DNA of 64,000 bases from Paraburkholderia acidisoli (GTDB taxonomy: Bacteria; Pseudomonadota; Gammaproteobacteria; Burkholderiales; Burkholderiaceae): the NCBI RefSeq assembly GCF_009789675.1, contig NZ_CP046916.1, forward strand, positions 248,001 to 312,000, written 5' to 3'. Made by a program: the position numbers and the translations under genes. Positions 17,106 through 26,416 of the stretch are shown piece after piece. Position 1 is the stretch's first letter. Every line of letters begins with the position of its first letter. The notes beneath the pieces were generated by a model that was not told where the DNA came from, made no database searches, and was given only the letters and a program-made list of their open reading frames with translations.

Positions 17106-17567
17106 TCATGCGTTTCGCGGCGGCGCATGCCGCGCGAGGAACCGGTCGAGCTGGCTCGCGAAGGTCTTGCTGTCGCGCGCGCTGAACGGCGCGGGGCCGC
17201 CCGTGTCGATACCCGAGTTGCGCAATTGCTCCATGACGTCGCGCATCGTCAAACGCTCCTGGATATTCTCGCGCGTGAACCAGTTGCCGCGCGTGTCGAG
17301 CACGTGCGCGCCGCGCTCCAGCGCGGCGGCGGCGAGCGGGATATCGGCGGTGATGACGAGATCGCCCGCGGCCGCGAGTTCGACCACGCGCGCGTCGGCG
17401 GCGTCGAAACCCGCCGGCACCTGGATCGACTTGATGAACGGCGAGGGCGGCGTGCGCAGCGCCTGATTGGCGACGAGCGTCACGACGATTTCCGTGCGGC
17501 GCGCCGCGCGGAACAGGATGTCCTTGATGACGACCGGGCAGGCGTCGGCGTCGACCAGAATTTGCAT
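17106..17567 (-). CDS. YaiI/YqxD family protein (DUF188)
   Basis: The 153-residue protein starts MQILVDADACPVVIKDIL, the signature of the YaiI/YqxD family. It continues with LVITADIPLAAAALERGAHVLDTRGNWFTRENI, which carries the other conserved acidic residues. These proteins have a PIN/NYN-like nuclease fold, but their substrate is not established. Length and motifs match the family fully. It is followed on the same strand by no partner; upstream is the HD/LuxR gene 47 bases away. Confidence 0.9.
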   Translation of the reverse strand: MQILVDADACPVVIKDILFRAARRTEIVVTLVANQALRTPPSPFIKSIQVPAGFDAADARVVELAAAGDLVITADIPLAAAALERGAHVLDTRGNWFTRENIQERLTMRDVMEQLRNSGIDTGGPAPFSARDSKTFASQLDRFLARHAPPRNA

Positions 17568-17614
17568 GAGCGAAGGCGGAATGGGCGAAACGAGTCCGCC
17601 ATCATAGCAGCGCG

Positions 17615-19132
17615 CTACAGCAGGCCCAGCGCGGCCGCCTTGAGTGTTGCCGCCGCGCGCGTCGAGCACTCGAGCTTGCGAAACACGCTTTCGACGTGCG
17701 TGCGCACGGTGCTCGGACTCAGCGTCAATGCGCGCGCGGCCTCTTTGTTGCTCGCACCGCGCGAAATGGCGCGCAATACGTCGATCTCGCGTGCCGAGAG
17801 CGGCGCGGATGCTTGTGAGGATCCTTGTGCCGATGCGCGCGCACCCGGCGTGCCGCCACCGGCGGGACGCGGCGCGGTCACGCCGCTGTCGGCGAGCAGG
17901 GCGTCGACCACCTCGCCGCTCAAGCGTCCGGCGGCCACGTCGTCATGCAACTGCCGCGCGGCCTCTTCGGCGCAAAGCGCCGCGCGCCACGGGCGTGCCG
18001 AGCGCAACGCGACCCATGCCACCGTGGCGGCCAGCACGCGGGCTTCGAGCGTTAGCGCAGCCTCGCGTGCGCCGCGAAAATAGCCCGAGCCGTCGAGCCG
18101 TTCGTACGCCTGCGACGCGAGTTCCGCCGCCTCGTTCAGCGCGCCCGCCTGCTTGCCCGCCCGCGCGGTCCAGTACGGCACGAGCCGTACTTTCTCCCAT
18201 GCGCTCTCGGGCAAGCGCGTGGTCGCGTTCCAGATGCCATTGGGTACCGCCGCGCGCCCGATGCCGTGGATCAGCCCCGCGCGATAGACGCGCAGCGGCG
18301 CGGCCGGGTCTGCGGTGAGCCGCGCGCAACATTGCGCGGCCGTGGCCGCGACGGCGCGCGAAAAGCCCGTCATCCACGGCAGTTTCAGGTCGATGACGTC
18401 GGCGATCAGTTCGGCCGAGGTCGTCTGCTGCATGGCCGGCGTGGCGAGCGCGGCGTCGAGTTCGCCGGGCGTGGCGCGATCCAGTTCCGCGATCCATTCG
18501 TGCGCATGCTGTGCCGCGATCGCGACGAGGCGCGCGGGATAGCGCGTCTCCGAACGTTGCGCGACGAGCGCTAGCGCCGCCGCCACGCCATGCGCGCGGC
18601 CCAACGCTTCCAGATCGCCGGCCAGCCCCACCACGAACACCGCGAACGGCACCGCTTCGCCCGCGAGTTGCGCGGGCACGCCGTGGCCGTCCCACGATTC
18701 GAAAATGTGGCGCAACGCGCGCTCGGTCTCGCGCGCGAGGCCCAGCATGCGTGCGACTTCGCCGGACACTTCGCAGTGGATTTGCGCGAGCGGCGCGAGC
18801 AGGGCGCCGACATCGCCACGGCCTTCCAGCGGCTTCGCCCAGCCCGAGCGGTTTTCCAGCATGGCGCCGCGCACCTGGACGTCGTCGCCGAACAGCTCGG
18901 CGAAGCCGCCCGCATTGGCGGTGCAGCCCGACCAGCGCAGCAGCGAGGTTTCGCGCACGGTGTCGCAGGCGGCGGCGTCGAGTTGCGCCGCGTGCGCGAG
19001 TCGCGCCGCGAGCCAGGCCGTGCGCGGCGAGTGGTCGGTGGGCTGGCCCATGCTCAAGTCGCCGATAAAGGCGAGTGCCTTCACGGCGTCGAACACGCGC
19101 AGCGGCGAGAGACGGGCTTCGTCTGCGGTCAT
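17615..19132 (-). CDS. Degenerate HD-GYP-like domain fused to a LuxR-type DNA-binding domain
   Basis: The 505-residue protein has a helical N-terminal region with traces of HD-GYP motifs: FESWDGHGVPAQL (144-156), HGIGR (289-293, where HD-GYP has HDIGK) and YERLDGSGYFRG (343-354, where active enzymes have HHExxDGxGYP). It ends in a LuxR/NarL helix-turn-helix (445-505: LSAREIDVLRAISRGASNKEAARAL...TVRTHVESVFRKL). The metal-binding Asp and the GYP proline are lost, so cyclic-di-GMP hydrolysis is unlikely; a sensory domain steering DNA binding is more plausible. A Gly/Ala/Ser-rich linker (420-444) joins the parts. Confidence 0.8.
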   Translation of the reverse strand: MTADEARLSPLRVFDAVKALAFIGDLSMGQPTDHSPRTAWLAARLAHAAQLDAAACDTVRETSLLRWSGCTANAGGFAELFGDDVQVRGAMLENRSGWAKPLEGRGDVGALLAPLAQIHCEVSGEVARMLGLARETERALRHIFESWDGHGVPAQLAGEAVPFAVFVVGLAGDLEALGRAHGVAAALALVAQRSETRYPARLVAIAAQHAHEWIAELDRATPGELDAALATPAMQQTTSAELIADVIDLKLPWMTGFSRAVAATAAQCCARLTADPAAPLRVYRAGLIHGIGRAAVPNGIWNATTRLPESAWEKVRLVPYWTARAGKQAGALNEAAELASQAYERLDGSGYFRGAREAALTLEARVLAATVAWVALRSARPWRAALCAEEAARQLHDDVAAGRLSGEVVDALLADSGVTAPRPAGGGTPGARASAQGSSQASAPLSAREIDVLRAISRGASNKEAARALTLSPSTVRTHVESVFRKLECSTRAAATLKAAALGLL

Positions 19133-19339
19133 GGTGTATCGGCGGAATGACGCGGAAAAGAGCGACCACTATAAGGCACGGCGCGTGACGCCGCATGCGC
19201 CGGGTCGGTCATTCGACCGATGCCGCCGCGCGCCGCGCAATGCGATGCTGTTTCCCACTGCAGGCCGTGCCGCAACAGCATGCGGGGACGCACCCGCGCA
19301 CCCGCGCACACGGCCGCGACGAACCGGACAGGAGTTGCC

Positions 19340-19921
19340 ATGAACGATCGACATGTGAATACCGCCCGCGCCACGGAAACGCGCTGGCTCATGCAGTATT
19401 ACTTTGTGCGGACGGCGTTTTCCGCGCTTTGGGTGGCGCTCGCGTTCAGCCTCGGGCGGCACTCGCCGGGCGCCGCGGCCGCGCTGCTCGTCGTGTATCC
19501 CGCGTGGGACGCGCTCGCCAATTACGTTGATATGGCGCGCAGCGGCGGCGCGGCCGCCAACCGCACGCAGGCGCTCAACTTCGTGATTAGCGTGTTGACG
19601 GCGCTCGCGGCCCTCGTCGCACTGCGAGCGGGCGCGCATTGGGTACTGGACGTGTTCGGCGCATGGGCGATTCTCGCCGGGCTGATGCAACTCGGCACGG
19701 CCGTGCGCCGCTGGAAAGACTTCGGCGCGCAATGGGCGATGATTTTGAGCGGCGCGCAGTCGGCCTTGGCGGGGACGTTCTTTATCGTGCAGTCCAATGC
19801 GCCCACACCCGCCATCGAGAAAATCGGCGGGTATGCGGCGGTGGGCGCGGTCTATTTTCTGATCTCCGCGCTGTGGCTCGTGGTGAGTCAATGGCGACGC
19901 AAGGCGGCCCAGGTTTCGTAA
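19340..19921 (+). CDS. DUF308-like integral membrane protein
   Basis: The 193-residue protein has about six hydrophobic segments, for example YYFVRTAFSALWVALAFSL, AAAALLVVYPAWDAL, ALNFVISVLTALAALVAL, WAILAGLMQLGTAV and VGAVYFLISALWLVV. Its hairpin-like spacing resembles DUF308/HdeD-type proteins, whose role is poorly known. AGGAG lies 5-6 bases before the ATG, which decides the start. It is divergent from the HD/LuxR gene, with a 207-base gap, and may be regulated by it (inference). Confidence 0.7.
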   Translation: MNDRHVNTARATETRWLMQYYFVRTAFSALWVALAFSLGRHSPGAAAALLVVYPAWDALANYVDMARSGGAAANRTQALNFVISVLTALAALVALRAGAHWVLDVFGAWAILAGLMQLGTAVRRWKDFGAQWAMILSGAQSALAGTFFIVQSNAPTPAIEKIGGYAAVGAVYFLISALWLVVSQWRRKAAQVS

Positions 19922-20217
19922 AACTCACTCACGGTTTTCCGGTCGTATTTTCCGCCTATGCACCATAAGCGATCGCCGGAAGCATCAATATTGCCGGTTC
20001 GGCGCGATGCGCAACGTTCTTGCGCGTCGTCGCATCGACTTTTACCGGCATCGGCAAGCATGCCTAAGTATCGCGTGAGATTTATTCTGACCGTTCCCGA
20101 CCGCCGTTTTTATGCGAAAAGAATAGAGTGATTTTCGGGGTAGGAGAGAAGCGGAAAACTCGCGTAATCTGATCCTTTGTGCCGTAGCCAATTCACTCGG
20201 GACGAAGGAATCACTCG

Positions 20218-22278
20218 ATGCTGGTGAGCACCTATAACCAGATGCTGGTGGCCTGCTCGATGCTTGTCGCGATTCTGGCGTCCTACACGGCGCTCGACAT
20301 GGCGGGAAGAATCGCTTCGGCGAAAGGCCGGGCCGCGCGCTGGTGGCATGCGGGCGGCGCCTGCGCAATGGGGCTCGGTATCTGGTCGATGCACTTCGTC
20401 GGCATGCTCGCCTTCAGTCTGCCCATCCCGCTCGGCTACGATCCCGGCATCACGCTGCTCTCGCTGTTGATCGCCATCGGGGCTTCGGCCTACGCGCTTT
20501 CGGTGGTCGGGCAAGTCACGCTGCCGGGGCATCGGTTGCTGGCGGGCGCGTTGCTGATGGGATTCGCGATCGCGGCCATGCACTACACGGGCATGGCCGC
20601 GATGCGCATGAACCCGGTCATTCAGTACGATCCGGCGTTGTTCGCGCTCTCGCTCGCGATTGCCGTGGCCGCTTCGGGCGCCGCGTTGTGGATCGCGTTT
20701 CGCCTGCGCAAGCCGTCGCGGCGCGTGCGCCGCCTGCGCGTGGGCGCGGCCGTCATCATGGGCTGCGCGATCTTCGGCATGCACTACACCGGCATGGCCG
20801 CCGCGCATTTCGAGGCGGGCAGCGTCTGCATGGCGGCGGGCGAAGGCGTCGATCCGCAATGGCTCGCGGTGGTCGTCATCATCGTGACGCTGGCGGCCTT
20901 GTCGATCGCGCTGATCGTTTCCGTGCTCGACCACCGGCTCGACGCGCGCACCGCGATGCTGGCCACTTCGCTCGCGCAGGCCAACGAAGAACTGAACTAT
21001 CTCTCGCTGCACGACGCGCTCACCAAACTGCCCAATCGCACGCTGCTCGACGACCGCCTCAAGCAGGCCATGCATCGCTCGGCGCTGGGCAATTCGCGTT
21101 ACGCGTTGATGTTCATGGGGCTCGACAACTTCACGGCCGTCAACGACGTGTATGGCCATCATGTCGGCGACCTGCTGTTGATCGACGCCGCGCGGCGCAT
21201 CGTGGAGACCGTGCCCGGCAGCGACACCGTGGCGCGCGTGGGCGGCGACGGTTTCGCCCTGCTGATCAAGATCGGCGAACCGCAGGACGCCGCCGCCATC
21301 GCCGAAAAACTCACTAAAGTGATTGGCGCGCCCTTTCCGGTCACGGGCCATCAATTGAGTGTGTCGATGAGCGTGGGCATCGCCATCTATCCCGGCAACG
21401 GCGTTCATCCGCAGGACGTGCTGGCGAATGCCAACGCGGCCATGCATCACGCCAAACTCACGAGCCGCAACAGTTACTGTTTTTTCGAAACGTCGATGAA
21501 CGTCAACGTGCATGCGCAGATGCAGATCATTCAGGACCTGCGCCGCGCGCTGACGCAGCACGAACTCGCGCTCCACTATCAGCCTAAATTTCAGGTGCCG
21601 TGCGGTTCGATCGTGGGGGCCGAGGCGCTGTTGCGCTGGGTGCATCCCACGCTCGGCATGATTCCGCCCGCCGAGTTCATTCCGGTGGCGGAAAAGTCCG
21701 GCCTGATCGTGCCGATCGGCGTGTGGGTGCTCGACGAGGCGTGCCGGCAGATGCGGGCGTGGCACGACGCCGGGCATATCGACTGGACCATCGCCGTGAA
21801 TCTCTCGCCCGTGCAATTCGCGCATGCCGATCTGATCGACACGGTGCGCAAAACGCTGGCGCGGCATCAACTCAATCCCGGCAGCCTCACGCTCGAAGTG
21901 ACCGAATCCACGGCCATGGCGAATGTCGAGGCGAGTTTGTCGATACTGCGCGCGCTACGCCAGGCGGGCGTGAGAATTTCGATCGACGACTTCGGCACGG
22001 GTTATTCGAGCTTGCTGTATCTGAAGCGCTTGCCCGCCGCCGAACTCAAGATCGATCGCGGCTTCGTGCGCGACTTGTCGCGCGGCTCGGAAGACGCCGC
22101 GATCGTCGCGGCCATTGTTGCGCTCGGCCATACGCTCAAGCTCAAGATCGTCGCGGAAGGCGTGGAAACCACCGAGCAGCGCGCGCTGCTCACCGAACTG
22201 GGCTGCGACACGCTGCAAGGCTATCTGCTCGGCAAGCCCATGACCGCCGACCGGTTTCTCCAGGCGACGGCCGCGTGA
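20218..22278 (+). CDS. MHYT sensor with degenerate GGDEF and intact EAL domain (cyclic-di-GMP phosphodiesterase)
   Basis: The 686-residue inner-membrane protein has three domains. An N-terminal seven-helix MHYT sensor (about 1-240) carries MHFVGM, MHYTGM and MHYTGM, thought to bind copper or a gas. A GGDEF domain (about 260-420) has the signature changed to GGDGF (residues 342-346), losing the catalytic Glu. A C-terminal EAL domain (about 435-686) keeps EALLRW, NLSPVQF, EVTES, DDFGTGYSSL, KIDRGFV and EGVET, so it should hydrolyse cyclic-di-GMP. GAAGGA lies 8 bases before the ATG. It stands alone, converging on a porin gene. Confidence 0.92.
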   Translation: MLVSTYNQMLVACSMLVAILASYTALDMAGRIASAKGRAARWWHAGGACAMGLGIWSMHFVGMLAFSLPIPLGYDPGITLLSLLIAIGASAYALSVVGQVTLPGHRLLAGALLMGFAIAAMHYTGMAAMRMNPVIQYDPALFALSLAIAVAASGAALWIAFRLRKPSRRVRRLRVGAAVIMGCAIFGMHYTGMAAAHFEAGSVCMAAGEGVDPQWLAVVVIIVTLAALSIALIVSVLDHRLDARTAMLATSLAQANEELNYLSLHDALTKLPNRTLLDDRLKQAMHRSALGNSRYALMFMGLDNFTAVNDVYGHHVGDLLLIDAARRIVETVPGSDTVARVGGDGFALLIKIGEPQDAAAIAEKLTKVIGAPFPVTGHQLSVSMSVGIAIYPGNGVHPQDVLANANAAMHHAKLTSRNSYCFFETSMNVNVHAQMQIIQDLRRALTQHELALHYQPKFQVPCGSIVGAEALLRWVHPTLGMIPPAEFIPVAEKSGLIVPIGVWVLDEACRQMRAWHDAGHIDWTIAVNLSPVQFAHADLIDTVRKTLARHQLNPGSLTLEVTESTAMANVEASLSILRALRQAGVRISIDDFGTGYSSLLYLKRLPAAELKIDRGFVRDLSRGSEDAAIVAAIVALGHTLKLKIVAEGVETTEQRALLTELGCDTLQGYLLGKPMTADRFLQATAA

Positions 22279-22288
22279 GGCGCACGCG

Positions 22289-23410
22289 TCAGAAGGTCTT
22301 GCGTATGCCGAGCCGCAGCGCGAGTTGATTCACCGAGGTCGAAGGCGCCAGCACGGGCGCGAGATCGGCCACCGCGCCGCCGCCCGCACGCATGTAGGTC
22401 GCCGTTGCGTAGACGTCGGTGCTCTTCGAGAGGAAATAGTCGGCGCTCGCATCCACCTCGTGATAGTGCGGTTTCTGGCCGGTGGCCGAGACCGAGCCCA
22501 GCGTGTAGCTGTACGCGGTGCCCAGTTGCAGCGTGGGCATGAGCTGATAACTCGCGACGATTTCGCCGATATTGAACGTGACGTGACCGCCGATCTTCGC
22601 GCCGAGCGTGGCGTCGAGATCGCCGAACTGCGTGTGCGTCCAAGTGGCGCTGAGCTTGAACGAACCGAGCGTATACATGCCGCCGAGGCCCAGTACCTTG
22701 TAGCTGCCCGCCGCGAGACCGTAGTTGCCGTCCACGGTATTGCTCGCGAGCCAGACGCCGTCGGTGACGGACGTGGCCGGATGGTCGATCGCGGTGTAGG
22801 CGGCGGCGAACTCGAACGCGCCGCCCACGTACTGCAACGCGAACGACTTCGCGCTGTTGCGCGCGAAATTGCCGGCCGTGCCGCCGAAGCTGTACGCGGC
22901 TACGCCGGTCAGGCCGGCCATGACCGGCGACACGTATTTGACCGCGTTTTGCAGGCGAAAGTCGATGCCGTTGTTGTCCAGATCGCCGGGGTGCGGGAAC
23001 AGAATGCCGCCCGGCAAGCGCGCGTTCGCGGAATACGGGCCGATGTAATCGCCGATCTCTTCGTCCTGGCGGCCGAGTGTCAGCGTACCGTAGCGCGCGT
23101 TCGACAAGCCCACGTAAGCGGGACGGCCGAACATGCGGCCGCCCTGACTCAGCGCGCCCGTGTTCACGTTGAAGCCGCTTTCCAGCCGGAAAATCGCGCT
23201 GCTGCCACCGCCCAGATCTTCGGTGCCCTTGATGCCCCAGCGATTGCCCTGCGAAATGCTGCTTTGCATCTGCAACGCGCTGTGGCCGCCCTGATTGCTC
23301 GACCACGTCAAGCCGTCGTCGATGATGCCGTACAGACTAACGCTGCTTTGCGCGTAGGCACCCGTGCTGATCGTCAGCATGCCTAATGAAAGTGCTGCGA
23401 ACCTTTTCAT
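22289..23410 (-). CDS. Gram-negative trimeric porin (Burkholderia OmpC-like)
   Basis: The 373-residue outer-membrane porin has a signal peptide ending AYAQ and then SSVSLYGIIDDGLTW, GNRWGIKGTEDLGGGSSAIFRLESGF and GRPAYVGLSNARYGTLTLGRQ, which form the first strands of the 16-strand general porin barrel. It ends in the C-terminal Phe (RLGIRKTF) needed for outer-membrane insertion. GAGGTGA precedes the ATG. It is last in a minus-strand series after an aldolase, an MFS transporter and an FAD dehydrogenase, so it probably admits the substrate of that pathway. Confidence 0.93.
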   Translation of the reverse strand: MKRFAALSLGMLTISTGAYAQSSVSLYGIIDDGLTWSSNQGGHSALQMQSSISQGNRWGIKGTEDLGGGSSAIFRLESGFNVNTGALSQGGRMFGRPAYVGLSNARYGTLTLGRQDEEIGDYIGPYSANARLPGGILFPHPGDLDNNGIDFRLQNAVKYVSPVMAGLTGVAAYSFGGTAGNFARNSAKSFALQYVGGAFEFAAAYTAIDHPATSVTDGVWLASNTVDGNYGLAAGSYKVLGLGGMYTLGSFKLSATWTHTQFGDLDATLGAKIGGHVTFNIGEIVASYQLMPTLQLGTAYSYTLGSVSATGQKPHYHEVDASADYFLSKSTDVYATATYMRAGGGAVADLAPVLAPSTSVNQLALRLGIRKTF

Positions 23411-23513
23411 GTTGTTCACCTCTTGCGGTTGCTGGCTTTTTTGGGGTTGATGCGGCGGGATTGCGGGAGAAACGGCGCGCACCGCCTTCGAAAGGCGAGG
23501 CGCGCGAAGCGCG

Positions 23514-24926
23514 TCAAGATATCGAGGGCAACACCTTGCCGGGATTGAGGATGCCGTGCGGGTCGAGTGCCGCCTTGATCGCGCGCATGGCCGCGAGTTC
23601 GGCGGGTGCGCGGGTGTGGCCGAGCACATCGCGCTTCTTGCTGCCGATGCCGTGTTCGGCCGATACCGAGCCACCGTATTCGCGCACGATGCCGTACACA
23701 AGTGCTTCCACGGCGTTGACCGTGGAGTCGTCCGCGCCCGCGACTTGCACGATCAGATGCAGATTGCCGTCGCCGAGATGGCCGTACGTGAGCACCGTGC
23801 TGCCGGGCCACGTGGCGCGCAACGCCTCGTCGCATTGCTGCGCGGCGCGGCCGATGTCGGCAATGGCGAAGCTCACGTCGAACGCGATCAGATCGGGCAT
23901 CAGAATCGGGAATTCCGCAGTGGCGTCGCGAATACGCCAGAACGCACCCGCGTCGCTTTGCGATTGCGCGATCGACGCATTGGCGATCACGCCTGCCTCG
24001 AGCATCGCGGCGAGAAAGTCCTCGAATGCCTGCTGATGGCTCGCTTCGTCGCCGCCTGCCGATTCCATCAGCACGTAGAACGGATGCGGCGTGTCGAGCG
24101 GCGCGCGCAGGCCGTGCACGTTGCCGAGCATGTAGTCGACGAAACTCGGCCACATCACCTCGAACGCGGAGACGCCTGTCGACAAGTGCCGCTGCGCTTC
24201 GCCGAGCAGGCGCGTGACGGCCGCGTAGTCGGGCAGTCCGCACCATGCCGTGGCGAGCGCGCCGGCGCGCGGCCGCAAACGCAGCACGGCGCGCGTGATG
24301 ATGCCGAGCGTGCCTTCGCTGCCGATCATGAGATTGCGCAGGTCGTAACCCGTGTTGTTCTTGACCATCTTGTGCAGACCGCCGATCACGCTGCCGTCGG
24401 CGAGCACCGCTTCGAGACCGAGTACCTGGTCGCGCGCCATGCCGTAGCGAATCACGCGATTGCCGCCCGCATTGGTCGCGAGATTGCCGCCGATCGTGCA
24501 GCTGCCGCGCGCCCCCAGATCGAGCGGAAACATCAAACCGGCTTCGCTCGCGGCCTGCTGCACGGCCTCGAGCGTGACGCCGGTCTGCACGGTGATCGTG
24601 CTCGAAATAGCGTCCACTTCCTCGATGGCCATCATGCGTTCGAGCGACAGCGCGATCTCGTTCGCCGCGGTACACGCGCCGCCCGCGAGCCCGGTGAGGC
24701 CGCCTTGCACGACCACGGGTTGACGAAAGCGGTTGCAGATCGCGAGCGCTTGCGCAACCTGTTCGGTCGAGCGCGGCCGCAGCAGCGCGAGCGGCGTTGC
24801 GCCGGGCATGCCGCTCCAGTCGGCGTTGCGGCGCTCGAGCAGACGTTCGCGCGGGCTGACCACGTCGTCGCCGAGCGCTTCGGTCAGGGCCGTCAGGATT
24901 GCGCTATTCGATAGTGTATTGGACAT
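23514..24926 (-). CDS. FAD-binding oxidase, GlcD/D-2-hydroxyacid dehydrogenase family
   Basis: The 470-residue flavoprotein has the PCMH-type FAD domain (VVVQGGLTGLAGGACTA and LDLGARGSCTIGGNLATNAGGNRVIRYGMARD) and the C-terminal substrate cap with VLTYGHLGDGNLHL and SAEHGIGSKK. The family oxidises D-lactate, glycolate, D-2-hydroxyglutarate and similar 2-hydroxy acids and passes electrons to a quinone or electron-transfer flavoprotein. Its start is 12 bases past the MFS stop, so the two are co-transcribed. With an HpcH-type aldolase in the same operon it probably handles a 2-hydroxy acid made in that pathway. Confidence 0.88.
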   Translation of the reverse strand: MSNTLSNSAILTALTEALGDDVVSPRERLLERRNADWSGMPGATPLALLRPRSTEQVAQALAICNRFRQPVVVQGGLTGLAGGACTAANEIALSLERMMAIEEVDAISSTITVQTGVTLEAVQQAASEAGLMFPLDLGARGSCTIGGNLATNAGGNRVIRYGMARDQVLGLEAVLADGSVIGGLHKMVKNNTGYDLRNLMIGSEGTLGIITRAVLRLRPRAGALATAWCGLPDYAAVTRLLGEAQRHLSTGVSAFEVMWPSFVDYMLGNVHGLRAPLDTPHPFYVLMESAGGDEASHQQAFEDFLAAMLEAGVIANASIAQSQSDAGAFWRIRDATAEFPILMPDLIAFDVSFAIADIGRAAQQCDEALRATWPGSTVLTYGHLGDGNLHLIVQVAGADDSTVNAVEALVYGIVREYGGSVSAEHGIGSKKRDVLGHTRAPAELAAMRAIKAALDPHGILNPGKVLPSIS

Positions 24927-24938
24927 AGTCTGGATTCC

Positions 24939-26276
24939 TTATCGATGGGTCGGCTCGCCATTCGGCGCCGGCTCGGTCTGGACCGACACCAGCGCGAGCA
25001 GTACGACCGCGAGCAGCGAGACGGCGGCGAACAGGTACATGGCGTCGTCCAGCCGGTTCGTCAGCGTCTTGATCCAGCCGACGATATACGGCGAGAAGAA
25101 GCCGGGCACATTGCCGAGCGAGGTAATGAACGCAATGGCCACGGCGGCGGCCGTGCCCTGATAGCTCGACGTGGGCAAATTCCAGAACACGGGCAGCGAC
25201 GCCATCAAGCCGAACATGGCAAGGCTCAGCACCACCATCGACAAGGCCACGCTGTCCACGACGAACGGGCTCGCAGCCCAGCCGAGCGCGGCGAGCAGCG
25301 AGAGCACCATCAAGGTGCCGCGTGTGTTCTGGCGCCGATCCACGTGCGCGGCAACGAAGAACATGGCAACGGTCGCCACCGCCCAGGGAATGGCCGAAAG
25401 CAGACCGATGGAAAGCGGGTCCTTCACGCCCGACGACTTGATGATGGTCGGCAGCCAGAACACGAAGCCGAAGAACGACATGCCGTAGCAACCGTAGATA
25501 CCGGAGAGTATCCAGACTCGCGCGGAGGCCAGCACGCCTGCCGTGGAGACTTCCGGGGTGGCGGTGCGGTCGCTCGCGATCAACGCGGCGAGTTGTTGCT
25601 GCTCAGCGGCGCTCAACCAGCTGGCGCGCTCGGGCGTAGGCGGCAAATAGAGCAGCGTGGCAAAGCCCAGCAGCACCGAAGGCACGCCTTCGATCAGGAA
25701 CAGCCACTGCCAGCCGGCGATACCGCTCAAGCCCGTCATGCTGTGCAGGATCGCGCCCGAGACCGGTCCGACCACCACGCCCGCGATCGCAATGGCCGTC
25801 ATGAAGATGGCCGTCATCTTGGTGCGGTATTCGCGTGTGAACCAACTCGTGAGGTAGAAAATCACGCCGGGGAAGAAGCCCGCCTCGGCCACGCCCAGCA
25901 GAAAGCGCATGACGTAGAACTGCATGGGCGTATGCACGAACATCATGCAAGCGGAGACGATGCCCCACGAAATCATGATGCGGGCGATCCAGCGGTGCGC
26001 ACCGTATTTTCGCAACAGAACATTGCTTGGCACTTCGAACAAAACATAGCCGATAAAGAAAATGCCCGCGCCGAGCCCATAGACCGTTTCGGAAAAGCCG
26101 AGTTGATCGAGCATTTGCAACTTGGCGAACGCCACGTTCATGCGGTCCACCTGAGCGATCAGATAGCAGACGAACAATAGGGGCATCAAACGCCAGGCGA
26201 TCTTGCCGAACAGCGCACGCGACGTGTCGCGCGATTCGGACGGCAGCGTACCGATGATGCTTTCTTCGGGAACCAT
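24939..26276 (-). CDS. MFS transporter (anion:cation symporter family)
   Basis: The 445-residue protein has twelve membrane helices and MFS signatures: MPLLFVCYLIAQVDRMNVAFAKLQM at helix 1, EVPSNVLLRKYGAHRWIARIMISWG after helix 2-3 and GVAEAGFFPGVIFYLTSWF. The wording matches the ACS group that imports organic acids such as tartrate, hexuronates and phthalate-like anions. GAGG precedes the ATG at 26276. It sits between the aldolase and FAD dehydrogenase genes and probably imports the pathway substrate. Confidence 0.9.
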   Translation of the reverse strand: MVPEESIIGTLPSESRDTSRALFGKIAWRLMPLLFVCYLIAQVDRMNVAFAKLQMLDQLGFSETVYGLGAGIFFIGYVLFEVPSNVLLRKYGAHRWIARIMISWGIVSACMMFVHTPMQFYVMRFLLGVAEAGFFPGVIFYLTSWFTREYRTKMTAIFMTAIAIAGVVVGPVSGAILHSMTGLSGIAGWQWLFLIEGVPSVLLGFATLLYLPPTPERASWLSAAEQQQLAALIASDRTATPEVSTAGVLASARVWILSGIYGCYGMSFFGFVFWLPTIIKSSGVKDPLSIGLLSAIPWAVATVAMFFVAAHVDRRQNTRGTLMVLSLLAALGWAASPFVVDSVALSMVVLSLAMFGLMASLPVFWNLPTSSYQGTAAAVAIAFITSLGNVPGFFSPYIVGWIKTLTNRLDDAMYLFAAVSLLAVVLLALVSVQTEPAPNGEPTHR

Positions 26277-26416
26277 GCTTGCCTCACTGCGTTGTTGTTC
26301 TCTGAGACGGGAAGAGGGCAACCGCGGCACCGAAATCATGCGTGCGCCCCGACGTTTGACGACTTGCGCGAGCGCCCGCGCACGCGATCCATGCGGGCGC
26401 CCGGTATGCGTACGCG

